Assembly (NCBI RefSeq): GCF_013177295.1
Contig: NZ_CP053642.1
Span: forward strand, 62,001-126,000
From: Actinomyces marmotae
Lineage (GTDB): Bacteria > Actinomycetota > Actinomycetes > Actinomycetales > Actinomycetaceae
Length of the DNA stretch: 64,000 bases
Direction of reading: 5' to 3'
The position numbers and the translations under genes were made by a program. The notes below the pieces were generated by a model, which saw only the letters and a program-made list of their open reading frames with translations, was not told the DNA's origin and made no database searches. Of the stretch, positions 57,413 to 64,000 are shown one piece after another (positions within the stretch are counted from its first letter, which is position 1; each line of letters starts with the position of its first letter).

Positions 57413-59368
57413 GTGCCCGCACAGTCCGAGAACCAGTCCGTCCACCTTACCGAGCCCCTCGCGGCCCGTCCCGAGCTCGTGGCCCAAGGCGCCGCCGACT
57501 CCGCTGTGGCAGGAGGCGATCGTCCCGTCGTCGACGCCGTGGCCACCATCACCGAGTACCTGGACCGCTCCGACTGGCGCGTCAACGCCAACGCCAACCA
57601 GGGCTACTCGCTGGGCGGGATGATCCTCAACACCTCCGGGAAGATCATCGCCAACTACTGGCTGAGCCAGATCTACTCCCGCGAGGCCGGCCAGGCCCAC
57701 CGTGAGGGTGACCTGCACATCCACGACCTCGACATGTTCGCCGGGTACTGCGCCGGCTGGTCGCTCAAGTCCCTCCTCCAGCAGGGCTTCAATGGCATCC
57801 CCGGCAAGATCGCCTGCAACCCGCCGCGCCACTTCTCCTCCGCCGTCGGGCAGATCGTCAACTTCCTGGGCACCCTGCAGAACGAGTGGGCCGGCGCCCA
57901 GGCGTTCTCCTCCTTCGACACCTACATGGCCCCCTTCGTCCGCCTCGATTCCATGACCTACGAGGAGGTCCGACAGGGGATGCAGGAGCTCATCTTCAAC
58001 CTCAACGTGCCATCGCGCTGGGGCACGCAGACGCCCTTCACCAATCTCACCTTCGACTGGACCTGCCCCGCCGACCTCGCCGATGAGCGCCCCCTGGTCG
58101 GCGACGCGCTCTGCGACTTCACCTACGGCGACCTCGCCGAGGAGATGGGCATGATCAACCGCGCCTTCATGGAGGTCATGACCGATGGTGACGCCGACGG
58201 GCGCGTCTTCACCTTCCCCATCCCCACCTATAACATCACCAAGGACTTCGACTGGGAGTCGGATAACGCCGAGCGGCTGTTCGCCATGACCGCGAAGTAC
58301 GGCCTGCCCTACTTCCAGAACTTCATCAACTCCGAGCTCGACCCCGGCATGATCCGCTCCATGTGCTGCCGCCTCCAGCTCGACCTGCGCGAGTTGCTCA
58401 AGCGCGGCAACGGTCTGTTCGGGTCTGCCGAGCAGACCGGGTCCGTCGGCGTCGTCACCATCAACATGGCGCGGCTGGGCTACCTCCACGCCGGTGACGA
58501 GGCGGGCCTGGTCGCCGCCCTCGACCACCTCATGGAGCTGGGCCGCGACACCCTCGAGCTCAAGCGCGCCGTCATCCAGCACCACATCGACACCGGCCTG
58601 TTCCCCTTCACCAAGCGCTGGCTGGGCACCCTCGACAACCACTTCTCCACCATCGGCGTCAACGGCATGAACGAGATGGTCCGCAACTTCACGGCCAACG
58701 CCTACGACATCACCGATCTGCGCGGCCACGCCATGTGCGCGCGGATCCTCGACCACGTGCGCGAGCGCATGGTGGAGTTCCAGGAGGCCACCGGGCACCT
58801 CTACAACCTCGAGGCCACCCCCGCCGAGGGCACCACCTACCGCTTCGCCAAGGAGGATCTGCGCCGCTTCCCGGACATCCTCCAGGCCGGCACCCCCACC
58901 AACCCCTACTACACGAACTCCTCGCAGCTGCCGGTGGGTTACACGGACGACCCCTTCGCCGCCCAGGAGATGCAGGAGGAGTTGCAGACCAAGTACACCG
59001 GCGGCACCGTCCTGCACCTGTACATGAACGAGCGCGTCTCCTCGGCCGCGGCCTGCAAGGAGCTCGTGCGCCGCTCGCTCACGGCGTTCCGCACCCCCTA
59101 CATCACCATCACTCCCACCTTCTCCATCTGCCCGGTCCACGGCTACTTGCCCGGCGAGCACGCCACCTGTGAGAAGTGCTCCGCCCTCCACCCCGACGCC
59201 GAGCCCACCGAGTGCGAGGTCTGGACCCGCGTCATGGGTTATTTCCGGCCCGTGCGCTCCTTCAACATCGGCAAGAAGGGCGAGTACGCCGAGCGCCGGA
59301 TGTTCACCGAGGGCGCCGCCGCCGGGCACGGCCCCGTAGCTTCCCGGCTGACCGCGGTGAGCGCGTGA
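57413..59368 (+). CDS. nrdD: Anaerobic (class III) ribonucleoside-triphosphate reductase
   Basis: 651 residues from GTG 57413, which has AGGGAGAG at good spacing; GTG 57353 upstream is poorer. It makes dNTPs without oxygen, via a glycyl radical. It has NANANQGYSLGGMILNTSGKI, HIHDLDMFAGYCAGWSL and NLNVPSRWGTQTPFTN. The C-terminal zinc site is CPVHGYLPGEHATCEKC, and the RVMGYFRPVRSFNIGKKGEY radical-site region follows. The N-terminal ATP-cone domain of the E. coli enzyme is not visible, so allosteric activity control may be absent. NrdG follows 145 bp downstream. Confidence 0.95.
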   Translation: MPAQSENQSVHLTEPLAARPELVAQGAADSAVAGGDRPVVDAVATITEYLDRSDWRVNANANQGYSLGGMILNTSGKIIANYWLSQIYSREAGQAHREGDLHIHDLDMFAGYCAGWSLKSLLQQGFNGIPGKIACNPPRHFSSAVGQIVNFLGTLQNEWAGAQAFSSFDTYMAPFVRLDSMTYEEVRQGMQELIFNLNVPSRWGTQTPFTNLTFDWTCPADLADERPLVGDALCDFTYGDLAEEMGMINRAFMEVMTDGDADGRVFTFPIPTYNITKDFDWESDNAERLFAMTAKYGLPYFQNFINSELDPGMIRSMCCRLQLDLRELLKRGNGLFGSAEQTGSVGVVTINMARLGYLHAGDEAGLVAALDHLMELGRDTLELKRAVIQHHIDTGLFPFTKRWLGTLDNHFSTIGVNGMNEMVRNFTANAYDITDLRGHAMCARILDHVRERMVEFQEATGHLYNLEATPAEGTTYRFAKEDLRRFPDILQAGTPTNPYYTNSSQLPVGYTDDPFAAQEMQEELQTKYTGGTVLHLYMNERVSSAAACKELVRRSLTAFRTPYITITPTFSICPVHGYLPGEHATCEKCSALHPDAEPTECEVWTRVMGYFRPVRSFNIGKKGEYAERRMFTEGAAAGHGPVASRLTAVSA

Positions 59369-59513
59369 GGGCCCGCGAGGGCGGGCGCGTGGGATGAGGG
59401 CCGCTCGGCTGCCATCCGCGCCGCTCGTCCCTCGCGTCGCTCCCGCCAGCCCCGCCACGCCTTCGGGGCGCTCATCCCACCTGCCCTCGTTCGGCGACGG
59501 AAGTAGTTCCCTC

Positions 59514-60272
59514 ATGCCTTGCGCCAGCACTCCCGATGGTCCTTCCCCGCGGCCCGCCGGTCCCGCTGATTCCCTGGTGATCGCGGGGCTGGTGCCCATG
59601 AGCACTGTCGACTGGCCGGACCGCCTCGTGGCCACAGTGTTCTGCCAGGGCTGCCCCTGGAACTGCTTCTACTGCCACAACCGCGACCTCATCGACACCC
59701 GCGCCCCGGGCACTGTCGCCTGGCAGGAGGTCCGTGACCTGCTCAGCCGGCGGCGGGGGCTGCTCGACGGCGTCGTCTTCACCGGCGGCGAGGCGCTGCG
59801 CCAGGACGCCTTGGCCGACGCCGCCCGCGAGGTCAGGGGCATGGGCTTCGGCGTGGGCCTGCACACGGCCGGCATGTATCCGCGCCGCCTGCGGGATCTG
59901 GTGGGCGATGGGCTCGTCGACTGGGTGGGCTTGGACGTCAAGGCCCTGCCCGGCCACTACGAGCAGGTGGTGGGTCGGCCGAACGCCGCGCGCAAGGCGT
60001 GGGACTCGCTTGAGGTGCTGCTCGCCTCCGGCGCGGATCTGGAGGTGCGCACCACCGTTGTGCCCGGGGATGTCACAGCCGACGACGCCGTCGAGGTCGC
60101 CCGCCGCGTCCACGGCGCCGGGGCGCGGGTCTACGCCCTCCAGCAGGCGCGCGGGGAGGGGACGAGCGGGGCCTTCGACGTGGTCGCCTCCGGCTGGGAC
60201 GCTCAGTGCGAGCGCATGGCGGAGGCCATCGAGGCCCTGGGCTGGGAGCGCTTCACCTACCGGCCGGCCTGA
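59514..60272 (+). CDS. nrdG: Anaerobic ribonucleotide reductase-activating radical SAM protein
   Basis: 252 residues from ATG 59514 (GGAAG upstream); ATG 59394 is possible but its extra 40 codons are Ser/Pro-rich and unlike the family. The radical-SAM cluster motif CPWNCFYC (CxxxCxxC) is preceded by DWPDRLVATVFCQGC; VVFTGGEALRQD is the GGE motif. It uses SAM and a [4Fe-4S] cluster to create the glycyl radical on NrdD. The sequence is of the longer actinobacterial NrdG2/YjjW-like type. Confidence 0.92.
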   Translation: MPCASTPDGPSPRPAGPADSLVIAGLVPMSTVDWPDRLVATVFCQGCPWNCFYCHNRDLIDTRAPGTVAWQEVRDLLSRRRGLLDGVVFTGGEALRQDALADAAREVRGMGFGVGLHTAGMYPRRLRDLVGDGLVDWVGLDVKALPGHYEQVVGRPNAARKAWDSLEVLLASGADLEVRTTVVPGDVTADDAVEVARRVHGAGARVYALQQARGEGTSGAFDVVASGWDAQCERMAEAIEALGWERFTYRPA

Positions 60273-61205
60273 GGCGCGGGATCAAGTATCGGTAGTCCGG
60301 CCCGCCGGTGAGGATGCGCAGCAGCATGATGGTCGCGGATGCGGCGACCAGGTCCTTCGACAGTCTCAGGTGTGGTGTCGAGGGGCGCTGCTCGTTCCTC
60401 GCCCCCACGGTACGGTCTCAAACCGCGAGGATGAGGGCGCAAGGCCGGGCTGAGACGGTTTCTCGGGGCTGAGGGCGCAGCGCGGGGGCGTGAGGGACTG
60501 TTCCGCCCCGCCCGCGGTCCGGTGGCGTGGGAGATGGATTCGACCCCGGTATGTCTCGGCGATGGCAAGGAGCGGTCGCGGCGCGGCTACAGCGATCTCG
60601 GGCGGGACACGCCTGATCTCGGGCGGGAAACGGAGTGTCTCAGGGGCGGCAAGACCCGGTATCGCCTGGGAAACAATGGTCTCGGTGCTCTTAAGGACCG
60701 ATCTCGTTTGGAGGTCTGAAATGTCATATCTGACAACGTTTCAGTGTCATCGAGGCGCGGAAGTGCCCGCGCGGGAGGCTGAACCCCCAGTTCAGAGGCA
60801 AAAACTCTGAAGATCTTCCTCTCGGGATGTAACGATTGGTAGGGTACTTGCAGAGCCGCGGCGCTCCACATAGTCTTTGGGGCGTCGCGGGGCACCCCGA
60901 ACCCCGCACGATGTCACGAACACGGAGAAGCGAAAGGATGGTGAACACAGGAAGGTGATGGCGAGTTGGATCACATGGGGGATCCGCCAAGTCAATCGCA
61001 CACCTCCGCTCGCTCCTCGAGTACCCGCGCAGCCCGATTCCTATCCCAGGATCTTGTCCCTGGTCCCTGACCCTGATCTCCCTGGATCCTGGTCCCTGTA
61101 GGAATCAGCGGCACGCGCGCCGTGACATGAGCCGCGTCCCCTGAAGATGCGCACCGACCCGATGGCCGACCCTGAGGATCTCTGATTGGTCATCGGTTCG
61201 GACCG
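60273..61205. other. Gene-poor tract after nrdG
   Basis: No credible gene over more than 900 bp. It contains the half-copy of the palindrome/satellite element (60410-60480). From about 60680 to 61100 the sequence is lower in GC than anywhere else in the window, with small repeats such as GGTCCCTGACCCTGATCTCC. It may be decayed foreign sequence; no recognisable protein fragment was found. Confidence 0.45.
60410..60480. repeat. Palindrome plus 19-nt satellite element, half copy 4
   Basis: ACGGTCTCA, the loop AACCGCGAGGA and the right arm TGAGGGCGCAAGGCCGGGC (60432 on) to GAGACGGT, then GGGCTGAGGGCGCAG. The inner left arm is missing. It is in the same orientation as copy 3. Confidence 0.8.
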
Positions 61206-61244
61206 AGCCCCGGTCCTGTCGCCCTGAACGGCAGGACCGGGGTT
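61206..61244. terminator. Hairpin terminator-like structure
   Basis: 13-bp stem AGCCCCGGTCCTG / CAGGACCGGGGTT (one G-T pair), 13-nt loop. It lies downstream, on the minus strand, of the glycosyltransferase relic and may be its former terminator. Confidence 0.6.
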
Positions 61245-61299
61245 CGGCGCTTCCCGCCCGGCATTCCCCTGGCGCCCGCGCGCCCCACTCCGCGAGCCC

Positions 61300-61677
61300 C
61301 GGGCGCGCCACAACGGTCGCCGCCAGCGGGGTCCCAGTTATCGCGAAGAGCGCCCTGACAGTTGCCCAGTCGATGGCGAAGCGGCTCATAGGGGTGGCGA
61401 TGAACCGCAGCGGCGGGGCGTAGATGCGGGCCGAGTCGGCGATGGGCCGGAAGTGGCTGACCTCCTGGCACGTAGACGGTGGTGATCTCCACCTCCTCCG
61501 CGGCCATCCCGGGCTCCGGGGCGCGAAGCAGGGACTGGGCTCGTACTCGCGCGGCTCCGGGCGCCGCTGCGGCCAGTTGAGCGCCCCGGCGGGGTGGCCG
61601 CGCAGCCCGGTCTGGGTGTCGCCGAGCGCCCGGCGGGTCGTGCTCTGGAACAGCAGGGCGGTGGGCCCCGTTCCCTA
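61300..61677 (-). pseudogene. Relic of a bifunctional GT2 glycosyltransferase/GtrA protein
   Basis: One minus-strand frame reads GPTALLFQSTTRRALGDTQT then GLRGHPAG, containing the DTQTGLRG hallmark of GT2-GtrA fusion proteins. The next conserved block, EVEITTVYV, is in another frame. The first frame resumes with VSHFRPIADSARIYAPPLRF and a GtrA-like helix FAIDWATVRALFAITGTPLA. There are therefore two opposite frameshifts. A TAG at about 61675-61677 lies directly before the first block, and the N-terminal catalytic domain is gone. Gene decay is clear; the original product would have been a membrane polyprenyl-phosphate sugar transferase or flippase. Confidence 0.65.
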
Positions 61678-62553
61678 CTATTCCCCTCACCGGGGCGTCG
61701 GCCCTTGGCCGCGCGGGCGGTGGGGCAGTTGCGTCGATTGCGCGTGAGGCGACGTGCTCCCTCCCCGGTCGCGTGGGCGGGGGTGCGGCCTGATCCCACC
61801 GACTACGCGTACCCGAACTCCCTCCCCGGTCGCGTGGGCGGGGGCGCGGCGCACGGCCGTGGCGTCGGAGACGGCGATGTCCAAGGAGACGCGTGGGAGG
61901 CGGAGGAAGGCGGTGCATGGGAGGCGGTGCCCGGGTTACTGGCGCCGGGGCCTCCTCGGCGCGGGCGATGGTGGTGCTATGCGTGCTGGTCATGGCGGGA
62001 AGCCCGACCAGCGGGCTTGAGACCCCATTGGCCGGCGTTGCGCGCCCCTGTGAGAGGGTTCTGGGCGATTCGGCACGCTCGGGTGGGGGCGCGCGTGGTG
62101 AATCGTTGAAATGGCGTGGTGGGGCGCGCGGGTGCCGGGCCTCGAATGTGCAATCACGAGCCCCATGCACATTCGAGGCGGCGCCAGTCGTGGGCCTCGA
62201 CGTGTTCGCAACGGAAAGTCGGTGTGAGCATGGCCCTGAGCGTGCCGTCCCCACTGGCCGGGGCGGTAGCGCGCCTCACGCGGGCGGGGGCCCGGCGGGG
62301 CCCTCCGAGCGCCCCGGTGGAGTTGCTCCCAGCAAGCGACTCCGACCTCGAGTCGCCGGGCCGGGCTCGCGCGCGAGAGTATTGGCGAGGCGCCTTGGCG
62401 CGCCTTCGGTCCTGCCGGCCGCGCCGAGCAGGCCGGGCCCTCATCGCGCCCTCATGTCGTTATAGGGCTCGGTGAGACCACCGTTGGAGGTTCCGCGCGA
62501 CGCGGGCGATGGTGGTGTCTGGGTGGCCGACGTGAGCGTCCTGCTGACGCGGG
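61678..62553. other. Gene-free tract with direct repeat and palindrome
   Basis: No credible gene. A 33-bp direct repeat starting CTCCCTCCCCGGTCGCGTGG occurs at about 61758 and 61819. The palindrome element at 62140-62220 is listed separately. Other open frames are low-complexity Arg/Pro products of GC skew. Confidence 0.45.
62140..62220 (-). repeat. TGTGCA-N13-TGCACA palindrome element, copy 3
   Basis: Arms CCTCGAATGTGCA (62140-62152) and complement (62166-62178), 13-nt spacer. 20 nt further is the box CGACGTGTTCGC + AACGGAAAGTC (62198-62220), 19 of 23 identical to that at 54336. Similarity goes on through GGTGTGAGCATGGCCCTGAG and CGTGCCG. It is not attached to any intact gene here. Confidence 0.85.
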
Positions 62554-63198
62554 CTACTTCATGGTGGCGGCGGCGGAGCCGGTCAGGGGGTTGCCGTCCT
62601 TGCTGGTGATGAGGCAGCTGACGGTTCGGTCGCCCTGCGCCCAGTTCTGCGCGCTCGGGTAGAAGGCGTGAGGGCGGTAGGTGGTGGAGGAGTCCCGGTC
62701 GATGCCGACGTAACTCTTGAAGGCGGAGTTGCAGGAACTGCGGAGCACCTCGGGCCACTCGCTGGTGGTGGGATAGGAGGGGTATGTGGCGTCCTTGAGG
62801 ACGACGGTGTGGTAGGCCTCGTTCATATGCGGGCTGTCGCAGGAGACGAGCTCGATGTCTTCGACCTCGTTCGGATTATTTCCGAGATCGTTGAAGCAAT
62901 CGCCGACCCGGAGCTTGGTGTGGTTGACGACTCCCAGCCTCCCGCTGCCGGAGCCCGGTTTGCTGGTGCTGCCGCCACCAGCTTTCTTGGTGGCGCGGAC
63001 GGCGGGGATGCCTAGCCGAGGGCTCTCCTGTGCGTTGGGCGTCGCCTGCGCGGGAGGGGGCGCCTGTGTGGTGGGCGCTTCCTGCGTGGTGGGCGGCGGA
63101 GTGCCGATGGTGGTGGCAGGGGCGTCTCCGCAGGCGGCGAGCCCGGCGGTGAGCAGGAAGGCGGCGGGGATGATGAGGGCGTGTGTGGTCTTTTTCAT
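62554..63198 (-). CDS. Septum_form-domain lipoprotein
   Basis: 214 residues from ATG 63198 (MKKTTHALIIPAAFLLTAGLAAC: signal with lipobox LAAC, Cys23). A Thr/Pro/Ala-rich linker (about 30-90) leads to the Septum_form domain: LRVGDCFNDLGNNPNEVEDIELVSCDSPHMNEAYHTV, LRSSCNSAFKSYVG, FYPSAQNWAQGDRTVSCLI. Four conserved Cys suggest two disulfides. The family is widespread in actinobacteria and loosely linked with cell division; its biochemical role is unknown. Confidence 0.87.
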   Translation of the reverse strand: MKKTTHALIIPAAFLLTAGLAACGDAPATTIGTPPPTTQEAPTTQAPPPAQATPNAQESPRLGIPAVRATKKAGGGSTSKPGSGSGRLGVVNHTKLRVGDCFNDLGNNPNEVEDIELVSCDSPHMNEAYHTVVLKDATYPSYPTTSEWPEVLRSSCNSAFKSYVGIDRDSSTTYRPHAFYPSAQNWAQGDRTVSCLITSKDGNPLTGSAAATMK

Positions 63199-63379
63199 GA
63201 CAGAAGCATGACAAGTGCTGACCAACTATTCCATGGGCTGCGATGCCCATGCGCATGTCACTCCAGTGCGCCGACAAGCGCGGACACCTGCCCGGCTCCC
63301 GGGTGGCGCTCGGGGGCCGGTGTGAGGGATGAGCAGAAGAGCCGGCGCCGCGATTGATCGACGGCTCCGGTCCTTGTGG

Positions 63380-63464
63380 CGGAGGATGGGGGATTCGAAC
63401 CCCCGAGGGCTTGCACCCAACACGCTTTCCAAGCGTGCGCCATAGGCCACTAGGCGAATCCTCC
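63380..63464 (-). tRNA. serX: tRNA-Ser (anticodon GGA)
   Basis: On the minus strand, acceptor GGAGGAT pairs with ATCCTCC, discriminator G. Anticodon loop TTGGAAA (anticodon at plus positions 63428-63430) in stem CACGC/GCGTG. Long variable arm TTGGGTGCAAGCCC. It reads UCC/UCU. Confidence 0.97.
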
Positions 63465-63762
63465 AGGCGCTCCACGCGGCCAGCGGCCACGTGCAACGGA
63501 AGGCGAATATACCGACCACTCCGGATCGGCGCCACTCGGCCTGGTCCTGGCGCCGGTGGGATCGGTCACGCGCATTGTCAAGGGCTCGGGGGTGGACTCC
63601 GCCGGCAGTCGGGTCTGGCGAGCGTCCGTGGCGGCGGTCCTGTGGGCGCTGGGGAGGCGGCCCGCGGTCGAGCCGCGCTCGTCCCGCCGCGGCGATCCGA
63701 CACCACAGCCCGGCATGGGAGCGGGGGAGTTGGGGGCGACGGGGCGGGGCGACGTCGGGTAT

Positions 63763-63866
63763 GGTGTTCCCCGGCCCCTCGTGCGGCGTCATCCAGTGAA
63801 TCCCCCAGGACCGGAAGGTAGCAAGGGTAAGCGGGCTCTGGCGGGTGCACGGGGGGTCCTCACGTG
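63763..63866 (+). ncRNA. ffs: Small bacterial SRP RNA (4.5S)
   Basis: Contains the universal domain IV core: CCGGAAGGTAGCAAGGGTAAG at about 63811-63831 (here CCGGAAGGTAGCA + AGGGTAAG), flanked by CCCCCAGGA and CGGGCTCTGG, which pair as an extended helix. Ends GTGTTCCCCGGCC and GGGGGGTCCTCAC close the hairpin; limits are approximate. It binds Ffh to target nascent membrane proteins. In actinobacteria ffs is often followed by dnaX, which would lie beyond the window. Confidence 0.92.
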
Positions 63867-64000
63867 CCGGGCGCGGTGGCCGGCAGGAATGGCGCGGTGA
63901 TTGAGCGGTGCGTCGCGCACCGAGCGGTGCCGTTCGCTCCGACTGGTGCGTCCTGCCCGCGCCTGTGGGTGCCGATGGCACCGGCGGGCGCCGATGGCGC
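63867..64000. other. Window end, GC-rich repeats
   Basis: No gene. Degenerate repeats around GCGGTGCCG/GCCGATGGCRCCGG near 63905-64000 resemble the minisatellite tracts at 9.4 and 10.8 kb. Confidence 0.4.

Noticed and set aside
61190..62254. 354-codon minus-strand frame
   Set aside because: Mostly low-complexity Arg/Pro/Ala; only one short block (EVEITTVYV) belongs to the decayed glycosyltransferase, so the whole is not a gene.

Overview
The window is high-GC actinobacterial DNA, most like the Actinomycetaceae and probably Actinomyces. Supporting signs are the strong G/C third-position bias, the frequent GTG starts with ATGA/GTGA overlaps, and the actinobacterial families present (GuaB1, DUF4235, DUF4244/TadE/Rv3654c-like, GPP34, Septum_form lipoprotein, a large HdrD-like Fe-S membrane protein). 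The genus is an inference from gene content. There are no rRNA genes, no CRISPR array and no prophage or intact insertion sequence.

Layout. 1-9.1 kb: 3' part of pheA (+); a diacylglycerol-kinase-like gene and oxyR (-); serS, a HAD phosphatase and a sugar-type binding lipoprotein (+, overlapping); an AGE-family epimerase; two tRNA-Ser genes. 9.1-11.1 kb: a gene-poor stretch with 20-bp and 19-bp tandem arrays, an SGNH-hydrolase relic and tRNA-Arg. 11.1-19.7 kb: guaB1, a trans-sulfuration PLP enzyme with a Met-rich leader-peptide candidate, and a 1754-residue secreted subtilase. 19.7-24.6 kb: an AbiL/RloAB-type defence pair whose rloB carries an in-frame amber codon, then a cytosolic pullulanase-type debranching enzyme. 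24.7-30 kb: a likely signalling locus. It holds a 57-codon secreted-peptide gene, two sensor kinases sharing an identical 458-bp 3' segment, a LuxR-type regulator and a divergent ABC-2 transporter. 30-35 kb: a DUF559-like gene framed by two copies of a palindrome/minisatellite element, the Fe-S membrane protein and a DUF4235 protein. 35.2-39.4 kb: TPP riboswitch followed by thiBPQ. 40-50 kb: a 1458-residue unknown protein, a Xi-type GST, a DUF4921 protein, two GPP34 paralogues and a remnant of a Tad pilus locus. 50-60.3 kb: a heterodimeric ABC exporter, an MrfA-like helicase, and nrdD-nrdG preceded by two NrdR-box-like sites. 60.3-64 kb: a relic-rich gap, a Septum_form lipoprotein, tRNA-Ser(GGA) and the SRP RNA gene.

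Working units. thiBPQ forms a thiamine importer under riboswitch control. nrdDG gives anaerobic dNTP synthesis. The two ABC half-transporters form one exporter with one degenerate ATP site. The peptide, two kinases, regulator and ABC transporter look like a self-contained peptide-sensing or peptide-antibiotic module, the most novel system here. Four families of short non-coding repeats recur between genes: 22-nt triplet arrays; TGTGCA-N13-TGCACA palindromes; an 11-nt-loop palindrome with 19-nt satellites; and separate 20-nt tandem arrays.
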